In this document: one piece after another, positions 23,104-34,100 of the stretch
Position numbering within the stretch: position 1 is the stretch's first letter
How the letters are laid out: every line of letters starts with the position of its first letter
NCBI GenBank assembly: GCA_019155205.2
Contig: JAHNZQ020000277.1
Location: forward strand, 905,821 to 969,820
Length of the DNA stretch: 64,000 bases
Reading direction: 5' to 3'
Source of the DNA: Gracilaria vermiculophylla
Taxonomy: Eukaryota > Rhodophyta > Florideophyceae > Gracilariales > Gracilariaceae
Program-made: the position numbers and the translations under genes
The notes under the pieces: model-generated
The model's input: the letters and a program-made list of their open reading frames with translations, nothing else
Told to the model about the DNA's origin: nothing
Database searches by the model: none

Positions 23104-23420
23104 AACTGAAGTCTGTTTCAAAAGTATAAAGTAGGACACATGCTTCTTTGAAAAACTCGGTAGATTAAATATTTATAGCTTTCCAGCAACTTTTAATACA
23201 AGTTTTTGAATCTAAAACAGTTTCAAATTGTCTGATAGCCATAAACAGTTCTAGCCAGTTATTCCCATACATTTTTGATGAAGTTTAAATACTGTAAACG
23301 TACCGGCCACTCCATAACACTCATAAAAGGGATCTGAAGTAGCTCGAAAACCCGGTCATTCATCAATGTCATAAAATAAACCATTGTGTGTTATATTTTT
23401 TGACATATAAAAATTATTTC
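23104..23420 (-). mobile_element. Tc1/mariner fossil C, 3' part
   Basis: Minus-strand translation around 23210-23330 gives a worn version of SPDLNPIENVWGLLARTVYG (SVYLNFIKNVWE, then LARTVYGYQTI), the third catalytic region of Tc1 transposases. About 100 bp beyond the coding end lies AGTCTGTTTCAAAAGTATAA (from about 23112), followed by AGTAGGACA. This is the same end motif carried by the 1.29 kb non-coding elements, so this transposase lineage is a candidate for their mobiliser. The 5' half is not recognisable. Confidence 0.55.
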
Positions 23421-23779
23421 CAAGCATATAATATGCATGAGGTATCAAATAGTTGAATTAAATAAGTTAAACGGCTTTTGAATTCACACTGCCATCGAAA
23501 AAAATTTATCAATAGTCGCATGCTTTCTAAAATCCATCTTTCACCACGAAGTAAACTCCACAAAAATTATAGAAGGTGTTGTTTTTGAGTTTATAAGATC
23601 CTTTTAAATGTATTTGTAGCAACACGACCCATCTAAATTGAACTCTTATTCATCTAAATTTGATATTTAATGATCTTCTTTTTCTTATGCTCTTGAAACG
23701 CATAATCCGATAAGTTTTTTGTTTAAAAGGATTTATAAAAGCAATTCTTTTCATTTTCAAAAACACATTAGTTTATTGC
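23421..23779. other. AT-rich interval, probably decayed Tc1 interior
   Basis: No frame remains open. It lies between fossil C and the second Harbinger copy. Composition resembles the other Tc1 fossils. Confidence 0.35.
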
Positions 23780-24064
23780 AGAGTTTGAGCAACTGAGATG
23801 TGTGTAGAGTGTGGGTATCAAGGCATGACAAAAATGACGTGTGGCCGATTCGGGCCAGGCCCACCTACAATTCCAAATGGTAAATCGTTCAGAGAGGCTT
23901 TTTACCGAAAAAATTGTTGGTGCGTGTAGTGCAACGACCCGTCGAGGGTATGCCGCAACAGCGGTCTTCATAAGGATTTGATCCGCTCCCGGCTGCCACA
24001 ACCGTGGTTATGAATAGTATTAGCTTCACTAGCCCCATTTGGGGGTGTCCCTAGGAAGGGTAGT

Positions 24065-24164
24065 NNNNNNNNNNNNNNNNNNNNNNNNNNNNNNNNNNNN
24101 NNNNNNNNNNNNNNNNNNNNNNNNNNNNNNNNNNNNNNNNNNNNNNNNNNNNNNNNNNNNNNNN
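24065..24164. other. Assembly gap, 100 Ns
   Basis: A run of exactly 100 unknown bases, which usually marks a scaffold join of unknown size. Translations across it are meaningless. Confidence 0.98.
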
Positions 24165-24233
24165 GCCCGGATTTACACCCGGCTCGTGTCGACCCTATCA
24201 GAGGGCTCTCTCGCTGTGCCACCTCTCATTGGG
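24165..24233 (-). repeat. tRNA-like segment, candidate SINE head or tRNA fossil
   Basis: Read on the minus strand, GGTGGCACAGCGAGAGAGC resembles a tRNA D-arm and A box (TGGCNNAGNNGG), and GGGTGTAAATCCGGGC 30 bases later resembles a T-arm and B box. The centre can form only a 4-bp stem (CCCT/AGGG) with a 5-base loop, not a normal anticodon arm, and no acceptor stem is seen. It is not a functional tRNA. It lies within the insertion inside the Harbinger copy. Confidence 0.4.
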
Positions 24234-25010
24234 AGCAAGCTTGAACACCTTGGTGGTGCTTCCGCGACGCGGCTCGTGTCTGTGCCACGTTTGTAGTTTG
24301 CACTACAGTGCGAACTGCTTCACATGTCAGCCCAGTCACATCGCTCACGCTGCTTGAAGCGCATGTTTTCGGCAGTCACGCGGTGAGAGTCCGCATTTGT
24401 GAAGCGCGCTGCCTTTTAAAGTGCCGGGCTGGGTTGTGCAGTGCGTGCGTACAAAAACCTACCAAGCGCCTTTTGTTGTCAGCGGCGGCCAGTGTACTGT
24501 TGTGCGACACCCCCCTCTCCCCTCCCGCTCCGTTTTTCAGAGCCGTGGACAGGTATCAGCCAGCGGGGCTCTTTACCCTCCCTCCTTCCTTCCGTATGAA
24601 CAGTTACTGCTAGCTGGCGCTTCTAGATTGACTTTATCCCTCTCTCATGCGGCGGAGCAAAGCCCCTAGATCATAGCGGAATAGCAGAAAACGGCGCAGT
24701 ACTGGTTAAAGCTCAGCCAGTACTGCCCTAGATTAGTGTCGAGCCAGCTGCTCGAGATGCAGGCACCGTCGCATGCGGCGCAGATACATAAAGTTGTAGT
24801 TCTTGATTGTTACCATTTCTGGTGTGCAGATAGGCTTAACCTCCATTGAAGAGTACTGTAAGGAAATCATTGATGTGCGCTGTTCACATGTGCCACTATA
24901 GACTGACTGAAAGTCCGACATTCGCACGGGTATCATCAGTCATGTTCACGGAGCGACGAGTGTGTAAATGCAAACAATCGCAATTTAGGCAATGCCAACC
25001 ATTTTCTTAA

Positions 25011-25763
25011 TTGCTGCTCCCTTCCCCAACCCCGTCACCATACCTGTCGTCGCCACTCGCACCGCCGTCGCCGTTCGCACCGCCGTCGCCACTTCAACAG
25101 TCGTTGCCGCTCGCACCGCCATCGCCGCTCGCACCGTCGTCGCCACTACCATCTTCATCGCCGTTCCAACCTTCATCGCCATTCCCACCGTCGCCGCCGC
25201 TATCCTTATCATCGCCGATCGCACCGTCTTCGCCACTATCCTCATCATCGCCGATCGCACCGTCTTCGCCGCTACAACCGTCGTTGCCGCTCTCACCTTC
25301 GTCACCGCCACCGCCTCAGCGAACAACGTCTCGCCGTGCGTACGAGCGCCGCTGCAGCAGCGCTGCCGCCACCGCCACCACAGCTACCGCATCAGACACC
25401 GCGGCTGCAGTACCGGCATCCTTGGCACTCGCCGTCCTCCCACCAGTCGTCGTCCACGCCGCCAGTGCCTTAGTGCGCCCCGCCGCACCACCGCACCGCC
25501 GCACCGCGTTCAGAAGTGCAGCAACAGCAGTGTCTCCGTCGCCGCCCTGTTCCCGCTCGTTGCTCACGCTACTGCCCACGCGCACAGCCATGGCAGCGCA
25601 CCCGCCCCCGCTGGCGCCAGCGCCGGCCCCGCCGCCGCCACCGCCTTGCTCGTTCTCGTCCAGAAATGAGAAGGGAAAACTGGCCCGTGTCTGGCTCGTT
25701 ACAGACAACGTCGGCGTTCAGAGCCTTTGCGCGCAGGGCAGACGATTATGTATCCCATGGTAG
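25011..25763 (+). CDS. Pro/Ser-rich 250-codon ORF over a minisatellite, doubtful
   Basis: The frame encodes repeated Pro-Ser-Ser/Pro-Leu blocks for the first 100 codons, then Ala/Pro/Ser-rich sequence. All frames on both strands are open here because of the 18-bp-based repeat, so openness is not evidence of coding. It could be an extensin-like wall protein fragment, but no signal peptide or conserved end is visible. Confidence 0.2.
   Translation: MLLPSPTPSPYLSSPLAPPSPFAPPSPLQQSLPLAPPSPLAPSSPLPSSSPFQPSSPFPPSPPLSLSSPIAPSSPLSSSSPIAPSSPLQPSLPLSPSSPPPPQRTTSRRAYERRCSSAAATATTATASDTAAAVPASLALAVLPPVVVHAASALVRPAAPPHRRTAFRSAATAVSPSPPCSRSLLTLLPTRTAMAAHPPPLAPAPAPPPPPPCSFSSRNEKGKLARVWLVTDNVGVQSLCAQGRRLCIPW
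25030..25310. repeat. Degenerate minisatellite, about 18-bp unit (CGCACCGCCGTCGCCGTT-like)
   Basis: About fifteen imperfect units of a CACCGTCGTCGCC-type sequence, with longer nested duplications near 25206-25270. It sits between the Harbinger relic and the piggyBac element. Confidence 0.75.
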
Positions 25764-26205
25764 CGCGTACAAGCTAATGCTAAATTCGAAGAAGTTTCCT
25801 AGTGTCTATCTGGCCAACGACCTCATATGAGGTCAAATAACCTCATATGAGGTCAATTTTAATTACCTTGTAATTAGGTGAAAACATTAAAACTTTTCCC
25901 AATTTTTTTAATTCTGATATCCTGATCGTGTTGTCGACGCCGGCAGCGCTGAACTGTGTCCACAACACCAAAGGGTGAATTGTGACTGTTACATCAATCA
26001 GAGCCGTCAACAACATTTGTAAACTATGGTATCGTCCACAGATCCTCGCAGAACTGCTGGGACAAATGTCAAAAGCCGCGCTCGCCTGAGTACCAGTGGC
26101 GCAAAATGTAAACGCTAGTATGGATCTTTGTAGAAGTCCACAACGGTCAGAGGAATAGTTCAAAATGTTGTTGTCCGCAGAACCAACATTCGAGATCTGA
26201 CATTC

Positions 26206-28127
26206 TTGACGGTAAACTTTAGTTTACCCAATCGTGAGAAAGAAGTTACTCTACCTTTATCAAGTTTCAAACTCGGTACTGGTGTTGACGAGACCCCGAA
26301 CACTGCAGAAGAACAAAATCAGTCGATTGACGCGATTATCATCAAACCTGCTGAAGAAGAAGCGATTAATACACCACCTTACATGCAAATTTTGCACGAG
26401 CAGCCAGATGATCAAAATCTGCATACAACCTGCCAATCAACTACTGTTCATGGTCGAAAATGGGAAACCTGTACGACGTTGAGTCCTCTGAATGGTTGTA
26501 TGCAAATGCATCAGTGGAAAGTTATTGGTCCAGCAGGAGATTTTATCTCACCGCGTCACGTTCCTTCAGGAATGACTGCATTGGATTTCTTTGTCTGGAT
26601 GTTTCCCATGCCTCATTTGGAATTTATCGTAAGCAGAACCAATATCCGACTGGAAAGCAAAGGCGCTCGGAGGACCTTAGGAGGGGTGGTGCTTAAAATT
26701 TTCGGCGTTCTCATTTTAATGACTCGTATAGAGTTTTCGAACAGACGCGATCTTTGGGGCATTTAGCCTTTTTCCAAGTTGATTCCACAACCTAAAATTG
26801 GGCTTGGTATGTCACGCAACAGATTCGAATCGCTGAGAAGTTGCATATGTTTTAGTGGAAATGGTGTGACTGAAGAGCAAGGAATCGTGAGATGGTAATT
26901 TATAGCCGATTTTTTGAAGGCAGTCAATAATCATCGTCGATCTTTTGTCACACCATCAAATGCTTTATGTGTTGACGAACAAATGTCACGGTGGTATGGA
27001 TTAGGAGGTCATTGGATTGTTGTGGGGCTTCCCCATTGTACAGCATTGGATAGAAAGCCTGAAAATGGTCTTGAAATGAAAGCTGTTTGTTGTGGACGAA
27101 GTGGTATAATGCTGAATATCGAACTCAATATAGGTGCTAATAATCCGGAACAGGATTTTGATTCCGATAATGCTCATGGAACGGCTATTCTACTCCGTTT
27201 AGTACAACCGTGGTTTGGATCAGATCGTTTGGTATGCGCTGATTTTTTTTTGCACCCGTCAATACCGCTAAAGCACTCATGGAAAAAGGGTTGAGATTTA
27301 GTGGAGTAATCAAAAATGCATCTCAGGGGTTTCCTATGAAGCACTTATCTGAAATCACTTTAAGGAACAGAGGCGACTTTATATCTATGATTTCAAAAGG
27401 AAGCGTCCCTAATAGTGACATGATGGCCGTAATGTGGATGGATCGAGATAGAAAATACTTTATTTCAACCTCGGGCACAGTTAATCCTGGTACTTCTATT
27501 GTTAGGGAGAGATGGAGGCGGGAGGGAACTATTTCTAAGAAAATGGAATTTGAGATTGCAATTCCTGAGATTTGTGAAGAATATTACAAAGCATGTTCAA
27601 TGATTGATCGCCATAACAGATGCCGACAGGATGATTTAAATCTGGAAAACAAAATAGAATTGAAAGAATGGTCATTTCGAGTCAATTGTTCTCTTTTAGC
27701 AATTTGCATTGCGGATGCATGGAAACTGTATAAGGCAGCAAATGGAAGCAAGAGCGTTAAAAGTCCACATCACTTTTATTGTGAGCTGGCGGATGAATTA
27801 ATAGACAATACTTGGGACACAACTGGTTTAATGAAGAGAAATGAACACGAAAATGAAAATAATATTGAACAGCCAATGTTTGCTGGCACGGGCTTGCATT
27901 TAATGCAAACCAACAGGAGAATAAAAACAAAAAATGGAATGATTACAAAAGCTTTATATCAAGGACGATGCAATTATTGCAGAGCTAATACAAAATCGAA
28001 GTTTTTATGTTCTGCATGCTATTCAAGGAAAGAAAAAGAAATGTTTTTATGTCACACTGGTACGAACAGAGATTGTTTTATCAAACACAATGAGGAGTTT
28101 CACGGTATAGAGAGGCATAGTATCTAA
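26206..28127 (+). pseudogene. piggyBac (DDE_Tnp_1_7) transposase, two stops and one frameshift
   Basis: About 640 codons. The frame from 26206 gives an acidic N-terminus and then the start of the DDE_Tnp_1_7 domain (ALDFFVWMF, LILMTRIEF). It stops at TAG 26764 and TAA near 26896, and resumes with CVDEQMSRWYGLGGHW and LDRKPENGLEM. The reading frame slips within a 9-T run at 27243-27251, after which the protein continues as EKGLRFSGVIKNASQGFP, SMIDRHNRCRQDDLNLEN and a C-terminal Cys/His finger (CNYCRANTKSKFLCSACY..CFIKH). Three Asp codons matching the catalytic triad remain: VDE, AD before the T run, and QDDL. Damage is light, so the element died recently or assembly errors inflate the count. 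Confidence 0.9.
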
Positions 28128-28406
28128 AAGAAATGTAAACAACGTTGAAAACATTCGTTTTTTAAGTAAAGTTCAACATTTCAATGCAATCATTGAGCCA
28201 AAGTTATTTTACCTCAAGCCCCCTACTAATTCAATCCGCGTTATTTTGACTTGCTAGATTATTTAAACTCTATTATGAAACTGCCCCTTTAGCAGATGTC
28301 ATCTTATTCTGTCTGCTGTTCAAGTGGGTGTTGAAAACGTTCTGAGAGTTTAAATACTTTAAGAATTAGTCGAGCTCCCGAAGGAGTTTTTGCGTTTCTA
28401 GAAACT

Positions 28407-28480
28407 AAGCCAGGTTCGAACTCGGAACTAGTTGCTCGCATGTATTCTGATGACCATTGAGCTGCTGTGATAGCTCATGG
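28407..28480 (-). repeat. tRNA-like segment inside the piggyBac 3' region
   Basis: Minus strand: CAGCTCAATGGTCATCAGA matches an A box and D-arm, and GAGTTCGAACCTGGC a B box and T-arm, at a near-normal distance. The acceptor and T stems do not pair properly, so this is not a working tRNA. A 9-bp imperfect hairpin covers the 5' part. Plausibly a SINE head inserted in the transposon. Confidence 0.4.
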
Positions 28481-28672
28481 CGTGGTCTACAACTATTTAT
28501 TGTTCACAGGCAATCCTGGATAACAGGTTTTTAATTCTAAAACTTCCAAAACATTAGCCAACGGGTCAAATTCCTATTTTTTTATTATTAATTTGCGTGA
28601 TGGTGTGCTGACCTTACATGAGGTCACTTTGACCTCATAGGAGGTCAGCGCACCGGTCGGATAGACACTAGG

Positions 28673-29127
28673 CAGTATCTTCGGTCTGAGCTCGCCGCCC
28701 ACGCGGGTAACTCTCTCCATCGTTGCGAAGTACACCGTGGATTATGGAAGTCAACCGCCTGTAACGCCCAGAACCATTTTTTGGACTATTCTTTCTTTCC
28801 TTCAGGTTCGCCCTCGTACGAGGTTAGCCCCACAGGACTCCCGGTCTATCCCTTTTCGTACCACGTCTGCCACCCACTCAATGCGGCTTGCCCGATACCC
28901 GCGCGGCCCAAGATATTACCCGGCCGCGCCGAGATAGTCCGATTTATAACAGGCGCATCTAACCAAACCTACGGAAAGTGCCTTAATAACAGAACATGCC
29001 GGATCCCCGGTTTCTCCATTTGTCTTTTTCCTGCACCGGTTGTGACGACCTGGCCACGGAGGTACTCCCCGCTCGTGTGCCTCGGCTGAAGAAGGCTCTG
29101 CCTCTGAACCACCTCGCGGGAGGAAGG
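28673..29127. other. Interval between piggyBac and the 0.43 kb repeat
   Basis: GC-neutral, no convincing ORF. It may belong to the same unknown repeat that follows, since no boundary is visible. Confidence 0.3.
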
Positions 29128-29575
29128 TTCCTGTGGTACTGTCAGCCCTCCTGTCGAGGTAGTAAAGCACAATGTCCGTTAGGAGTTTTTAGTGACTCCA
29201 AAGGCGCGTATTCCTAAACGTGGTCTCCGGTATCCGCTGTCGTGAGCCGGGGGAATTCTGAAAGGGATCCGCAAACACCAAGTAGAGGGGGAGGTTCACT
29301 GGGCGGATAATGCTCCTACAGGCGCTGCTATGATGCGACCTGGGGATCGGCGGCTTAGAAACCTGCGTGAATAGACAAGAGACTCTAACCGGAAAATGTA
29401 GAAGACGATTCAAGGGTGCTTGTCTTTACTTCCCCAGAGGTGGAGCTCAACCGGCAGCTTAAATATCTAGCCGGGAGCCCGCCTCGGCAGGTCGCACTAC
29501 TGTGCTAATTACCTGCATAAAATATCTAAAATAAATAATAAATTCTACCGTACCTTAAGGATACTGTAGCGCACG
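29128..29575. repeat. 0.43 kb dispersed repeat, copy 1
   Basis: Matches 60955-61395 in inverted orientation. Shared landmarks are GTGGTAC.GTCAG at the 29130 side, CACAATGTCCGTTAGG (29169-29184), GCTATGATGCGACCT.GGGATCGGCGGC, and AATTCTACCGT at 29540-29550. In one frame the two copies also share a peptide (minus strand here), QVSKPPIPRSHHSSACRSI, so it may descend from coding DNA. Family unknown. Confidence 0.7.
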
Positions 29576-29906
29576 CAGACAATATTATGCACCACGTGGC
29601 CCAGCTAATAAATTACGAACCCTCCTTAGGAATATTATGCCTTAAGGCCAAACCACCATATTGCCGTAGGAGCCACTGTACTACAGTTCCGAACACCCTT
29701 CGTGGTACTTTCCCTTTCGGAGTATTGCACTACAAGTTATTGCAAAGGAATTAAGAATGTTTTGTATTGTTGAAACTCACAGTTGAACGTAGATACGTAG
29801 ATTGATATTCAAAAGGGGCAAATGTACGCATTGTGGTCCACTTTGAAGATGACTCCAAATACTAAAACACAATTCATATTTCTACTAGACCAACGCTTTT
29901 GTAAAG
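29576..29906. other. Short AT-leaning interval, nothing identified
   Basis: No ORF or repeat pair was recognised. It separates the 0.43 kb repeat from Tc1 fossil D. Confidence 0.35.
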
Positions 29907-31100
29907 TACAATGCGTTTGTATAGCATAAGATTCCTAAACACTGCATCAAATCTGTGTTCTAGATTATTATTTGAACATTGTTTATTTACAATCTTTTCA
30001 AAAAGATATACACATCGTTTTCTTTCTCGGAAAGAGGCTCCGAGTATTCTTCTTTTCTATGAAAACCAGCTTCATATCGGGAAAAGAAATGTAAATGAGA
30101 CTCTCCCAGCGCTTATTCGCAAACTTGTAAGCGATCAAGAGTCACAATTGCAAATATATTCAAAACTCTAACTCTTTACGGATGTACACGATCTTCAGAA
30201 CGCTCTATGAAGACCAAACCAGACGATGTAAGAGAAAGCAATCGTTTGCCTAGTAAAAAAACATATCTGGCATGACAAATGAAAGAAATATTAGTCTTAA
30301 AAATTTTTTAAGAAAAAACCTAAAGAGAAAAAACGACACAAATGTATTGAAGTACTTGAAAATATAAAACCAGTGTTCCTAAAAAACCATATTTAGTTGC
30401 GTATGATTTCTTGGATTGTTGAAAAAGCGTTTGAAAAGAAGAGTATGAAAACGTTAGTTTTCACTGATGGAAAAAGTTTATTTTTAATGGATATCATTGC
30501 AACTTATTCTCCGAGCCGGAATATCCATAAAATGTCTTTTCAAAATCCCATTTTATTTATTTACAATGAAAATGTATAAGTATCAAAAAGGTCCATAAAT
30601 GTATTTGCTACCAAAGATTACTGTTTCTATGAAAGAATGGTTTTCTTTAAACAGAATAAATTGTGAGTTTTAACTGTTTCACTAGTCAAAAAGAGGCGAC
30701 ATGATTTTTCTGTTCTAAAGGTGCTGGCGCGATCACCAGATTTAATTAAATCAAAAACGTTTGGGGATTGCTAGTTAGGATGGTTTCTGCGCAAAAAAGA
30801 CAGTTTCAGACCGTTATGAATTGAATACCCGTATCAAAAACTGCTAGAAATGTTTCAGTTTTAATCGTGAAAAAGTACGTTACTTGATGCCAAAACAATG
30901 CATTAACTTTATACAATAAAAAGGACGCAAAAAAAACTACTGAGTGTCTCTCACAATAAAGATTTGTTTATGAAGGACATATGTTTTTGAAACGTTTGTT
31001 TTAACTATTTCTAAAATTCATTTACAAAGGCGTACGGTAGGCGTTTTGCGGTTGTTTTGCCATTTCAAAGCAAGTCATATGTTTTTGAAACAGTCTTTAT
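29907..31100 (+). mobile_element. Tc1/mariner fossil D with IR/DR-type ends
   Basis: Left outer end near 29907 (TACAATGCGTTTGTATAGCA) and inner repeat near 29990 (CTTTTCAAAAAGATATACAC). Right inner repeat near 30976-31000 (CATATGTTTTTGAAACG) and outer end at about 31078-31100 (CATATGTTTTTGAAACAGTC). Coding traces: CKRSRVTIANIFKTLTLYG near 30130, LVFTDGKSLFLMD at 30452-30490, and LARSPDL near 30730. These match the protein of fossil E more closely than other copies, so D and E are one subfamily. Confidence 0.7.
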
Positions 31101-34100
31101 TATTGTTCTAAGCATAATGACAAGCGCGAAACAGTCTTGAAAGAATAAGATAACCAGCCGTCTATAGTGCTTGAGGATGCGTTTCACATGATTGCAACGT
31201 CGTCGACGCAGTTTTATTTTATATGGATTCACTTACATGCGGTTATGAATCACATATGACTGGATTTTCTTGAACGCTTTTGCATTTTTCTTATTTGTAA
31301 TACACCATTTTCTCCTTTTTCTCCAATACGAACGAATGATTCAATCCATATGTTGTTAGAGAAGAATGATATTCAGACTTGAAGTTTTACTCTGTGTCCC
31401 CTCTAAGCCTCTCGCGTCTATCGTTGTCGTACAAAATAGCTTAGCTTATGTAGAGGGGGTTGTTGTTGTGGTTCTATCATTGAATCAGATTCAAACATAT
31501 GAATTCGAAGAAGCGGTTGCTACGCAATAAAAATAAAGGAGTGTCGCGTGATACTGTATTACAATATTGCAAAGGGATGAACTTCTTTTCCATCTATGCT
31601 TCACATACGGCAAAGAGAACAAGCTCTCTATTTCTATCGTCGAGGCCTCCCCAAATTGGTGACTAACTCGATGGGACTGATATTAAGTGCAACTAAACTC
31701 TGTAACTGCATAATGGAGCGGTCTCCCCACCGGTCAGTCTGGAGCGAGAAAAATATAATTTTCGCCACGATCGCCCGATCTCCTGATTCCAGGTATTTAA
31801 TCCCCAAGATTAATATCTCTTATCGAATCAATCCATTTGTCCACCAATGCTTAATAATCACTTTAAAAAGACTACCAAGGGAGAGCAACCTTTCAAGAAT
31901 ACTCCTCACAGCCTCAAGACATTTTTAGATTTTGTTATTGACTGAAAACAACTTGTAGTACCATTCGTTCACTTATCCAAGTAGGGTGATGCTACTTTAT
32001 GTGTTGAATAGCGCACGCATATCCCTGTTTTCCAGAATTCCAAATCAACAAACTTCCATCCAAAACTCATATTAGGTTTATGCTCGGTCTGGTGTCAGAA
32101 CTGAACACAGAGAAGGATTGTCAAAAGTGATATTCTTTTTCATATAATGATTGACATTGCGGACCATGATTACAAATTCAAAAAACGTTTCTTGCAACAG
32201 TCTCGTCCGATCCCTTCTAACTTTGCACGACATCCTTGTATCAAATCATTTATATTGCACAGAAATTGGAAAGAGTAAAACAACTCGTAATGGAAGAAAG
32301 TTTTCCCAGCGCGTCGAAGGTGCGATAGAAGAGAAGAAAGCGCAAGGATTTCTCTCCGCCAAAAGAAAACCCACGCCTAAGAGTAATCTAACTTGCAGAA
32401 AAGGCAGAACATAGCCCGCAGACTTCAGGGGTTGAATTGCAGTATCTGGGACCAGGCATTTACTGCGCTTAGATGCTGAGCGGGGCCGCGAAGGATATTT
32501 ACATGTCATGTTACTGTGTGCCTGACAATATTCCCGGAAAAGCAGAAAAGCGAGCGAACCTATAGATTTATGTACACCAATGCACATCGATACCTGCCAT
32601 TTCGTATCTAGAATTCGCTCAGAGCACGACAGATTAATACTGTAGCTGAAGTGGGTAGTCTATAGCGTACAGTCGAGACTTCTTGACCAGTTCAATAGAA
32701 ACCACACGCACAAGATGGCTTGTAGACTTTTAAAAATGAAAAAAGTCCGACTGACGCGAAAAGGAGTGAGCTCGGAGGCTGAAAAGGCGCATTTCGTTGA
32801 GCTTAGCATCATACAACAAAGCAAGATGTCCGGCTTGTAAGTTGCTACCCTTTGGTACTGTAAGGTAGTGGGTGCCAAGCAAGCAACCACCTTCCTACCG
32901 TAAAGCGCACAGGTACGATCACAAATCCGGAAAAGAATCTTTGTCAACATCAGAAGCATCGTGCTTTGTTCACAGGACTCCCGAATTTGTGAAACCCTGT
33001 TGCCCTTTTTAAATACTTTTCCCCACTTATATCGAACCAGAAAACATAATTGATTCATCTGGGTGAAAAAAGTGGACCTGTGGAATGCGGAACAAGTCCA
33101 AGATGCGGGTGTGTCACAGCTATTCCCTCCAGAGATGAGGCTCTCAAGAGGATGAGTCGTCACAAACGTTATGTCGCTCCAGGATACTTGTTGATGCTTT
33201 TGTAACTCAAACAGGCAGCAAAACAGCACGGTAACGTGTCAGATGCAGAAAGATTATACAAACAGGCTCCACTAGCTGTTCTCATGATTTTGAGAGACCG
33301 TTCTTTTCATATTCGTCTCTAACCTTATCAACTTGTATGCTGAGAGGATAAAATTGTCTCGTGTTTTTCTTTGACATGAATCCTGTCAGTCCTTATAACA
33401 TTCTCCTCATGGCTGGTCAAAGTATGTGGCCTATACTGAACCAAATGTGCACAGTTTTCCATGACTCCGACTTCGACGTGACAGCCATTAACATCATGCT
33501 CTCTTGTAATTGAAGAGCATTTGCAGGACACATCATTAGGGGGACAAGCTTTCTGCAATGGAAAATCTTCTTTCCAGAGAATGTAGCATTTGTGGCGAGA
33601 GCTGCTTCAAGGCTTCATTACTCATCCTGAATCTGGCTGCAGGCCATTTCTGAATCATTCTGAGAACTGGGACCCAGAAATGCTGGAATCGTTCAGAGAG
33701 AAAATGGCCGGGATACCGGGTGCACCCTGAATTACATAAATCAATTATTATGTGAAGACGTGAATGTGGAAAATTATAATCAAAATAAAGAAAAAAGATT
33801 TGTTCTTTATGTTCATATATTTTCAGGCTGCATGTTCGAATTTCGATAATGCTTCGCCTTCGTGAACCTGTGTGCGTTTCAGGTTTGAAAAGAGATCGAG
33901 AGTGATAGGCAATTCTTGCAAATCATAGTGACGGAGACACCCGACTGTCCTGGTCACGGCTTTGAATGAACTCTGCAGACTCTGCTGTTCTCAGCAAAAC
34001 AGGCCCCGCACAACGAATAGGATTTTAATGAAAGCAGAGCGTGGCCAGCGAGATATACCCAATTTAGATATATGCGAGGAAGAAGAATTGCGTGTTCAGG

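Larger units (their letters stand above)
23780..24940. mobile_element. Internally deleted Harbinger copy, with an insertion and the assembly gap
   Basis: The left part (23780-23925) aligns with 12136-12280, and 24300-24625 aligns with 12285-12600. 24640-24825 then aligns with about 14675-14850 of the full element, so some 2.07 kb holding both genes has been lost. Between the first two blocks lies unrelated sequence of about 275 bp plus 100 Ns, not present in the longer copy. The piece 24733-24936 minus retains the transposase N-terminal KNYNFMYLRRMRR. It is non-autonomous. The right end is diverged beyond about 24825. Confidence 0.7.
25798..28672 (+). mobile_element. piggyBac transposon, 2.9 kb, with long terminal inverted repeats
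   Basis: Ends are inverted: CCTAGTGTCTATC starts at 25798 and its inverse GATAGACACTAGG ends at 28672. Each end also holds two palindromic GACCTCATATGAGGTC boxes or variants (25819-25855, and 28609-28648 inverted). Between them lies a plus-strand piggyBac transposase. CCTAG at the tips suits the family, but the TTAA target duplication is not visible at either flank, so the insertion site has changed or the true tips differ by a few bases. Confidence 0.85.
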
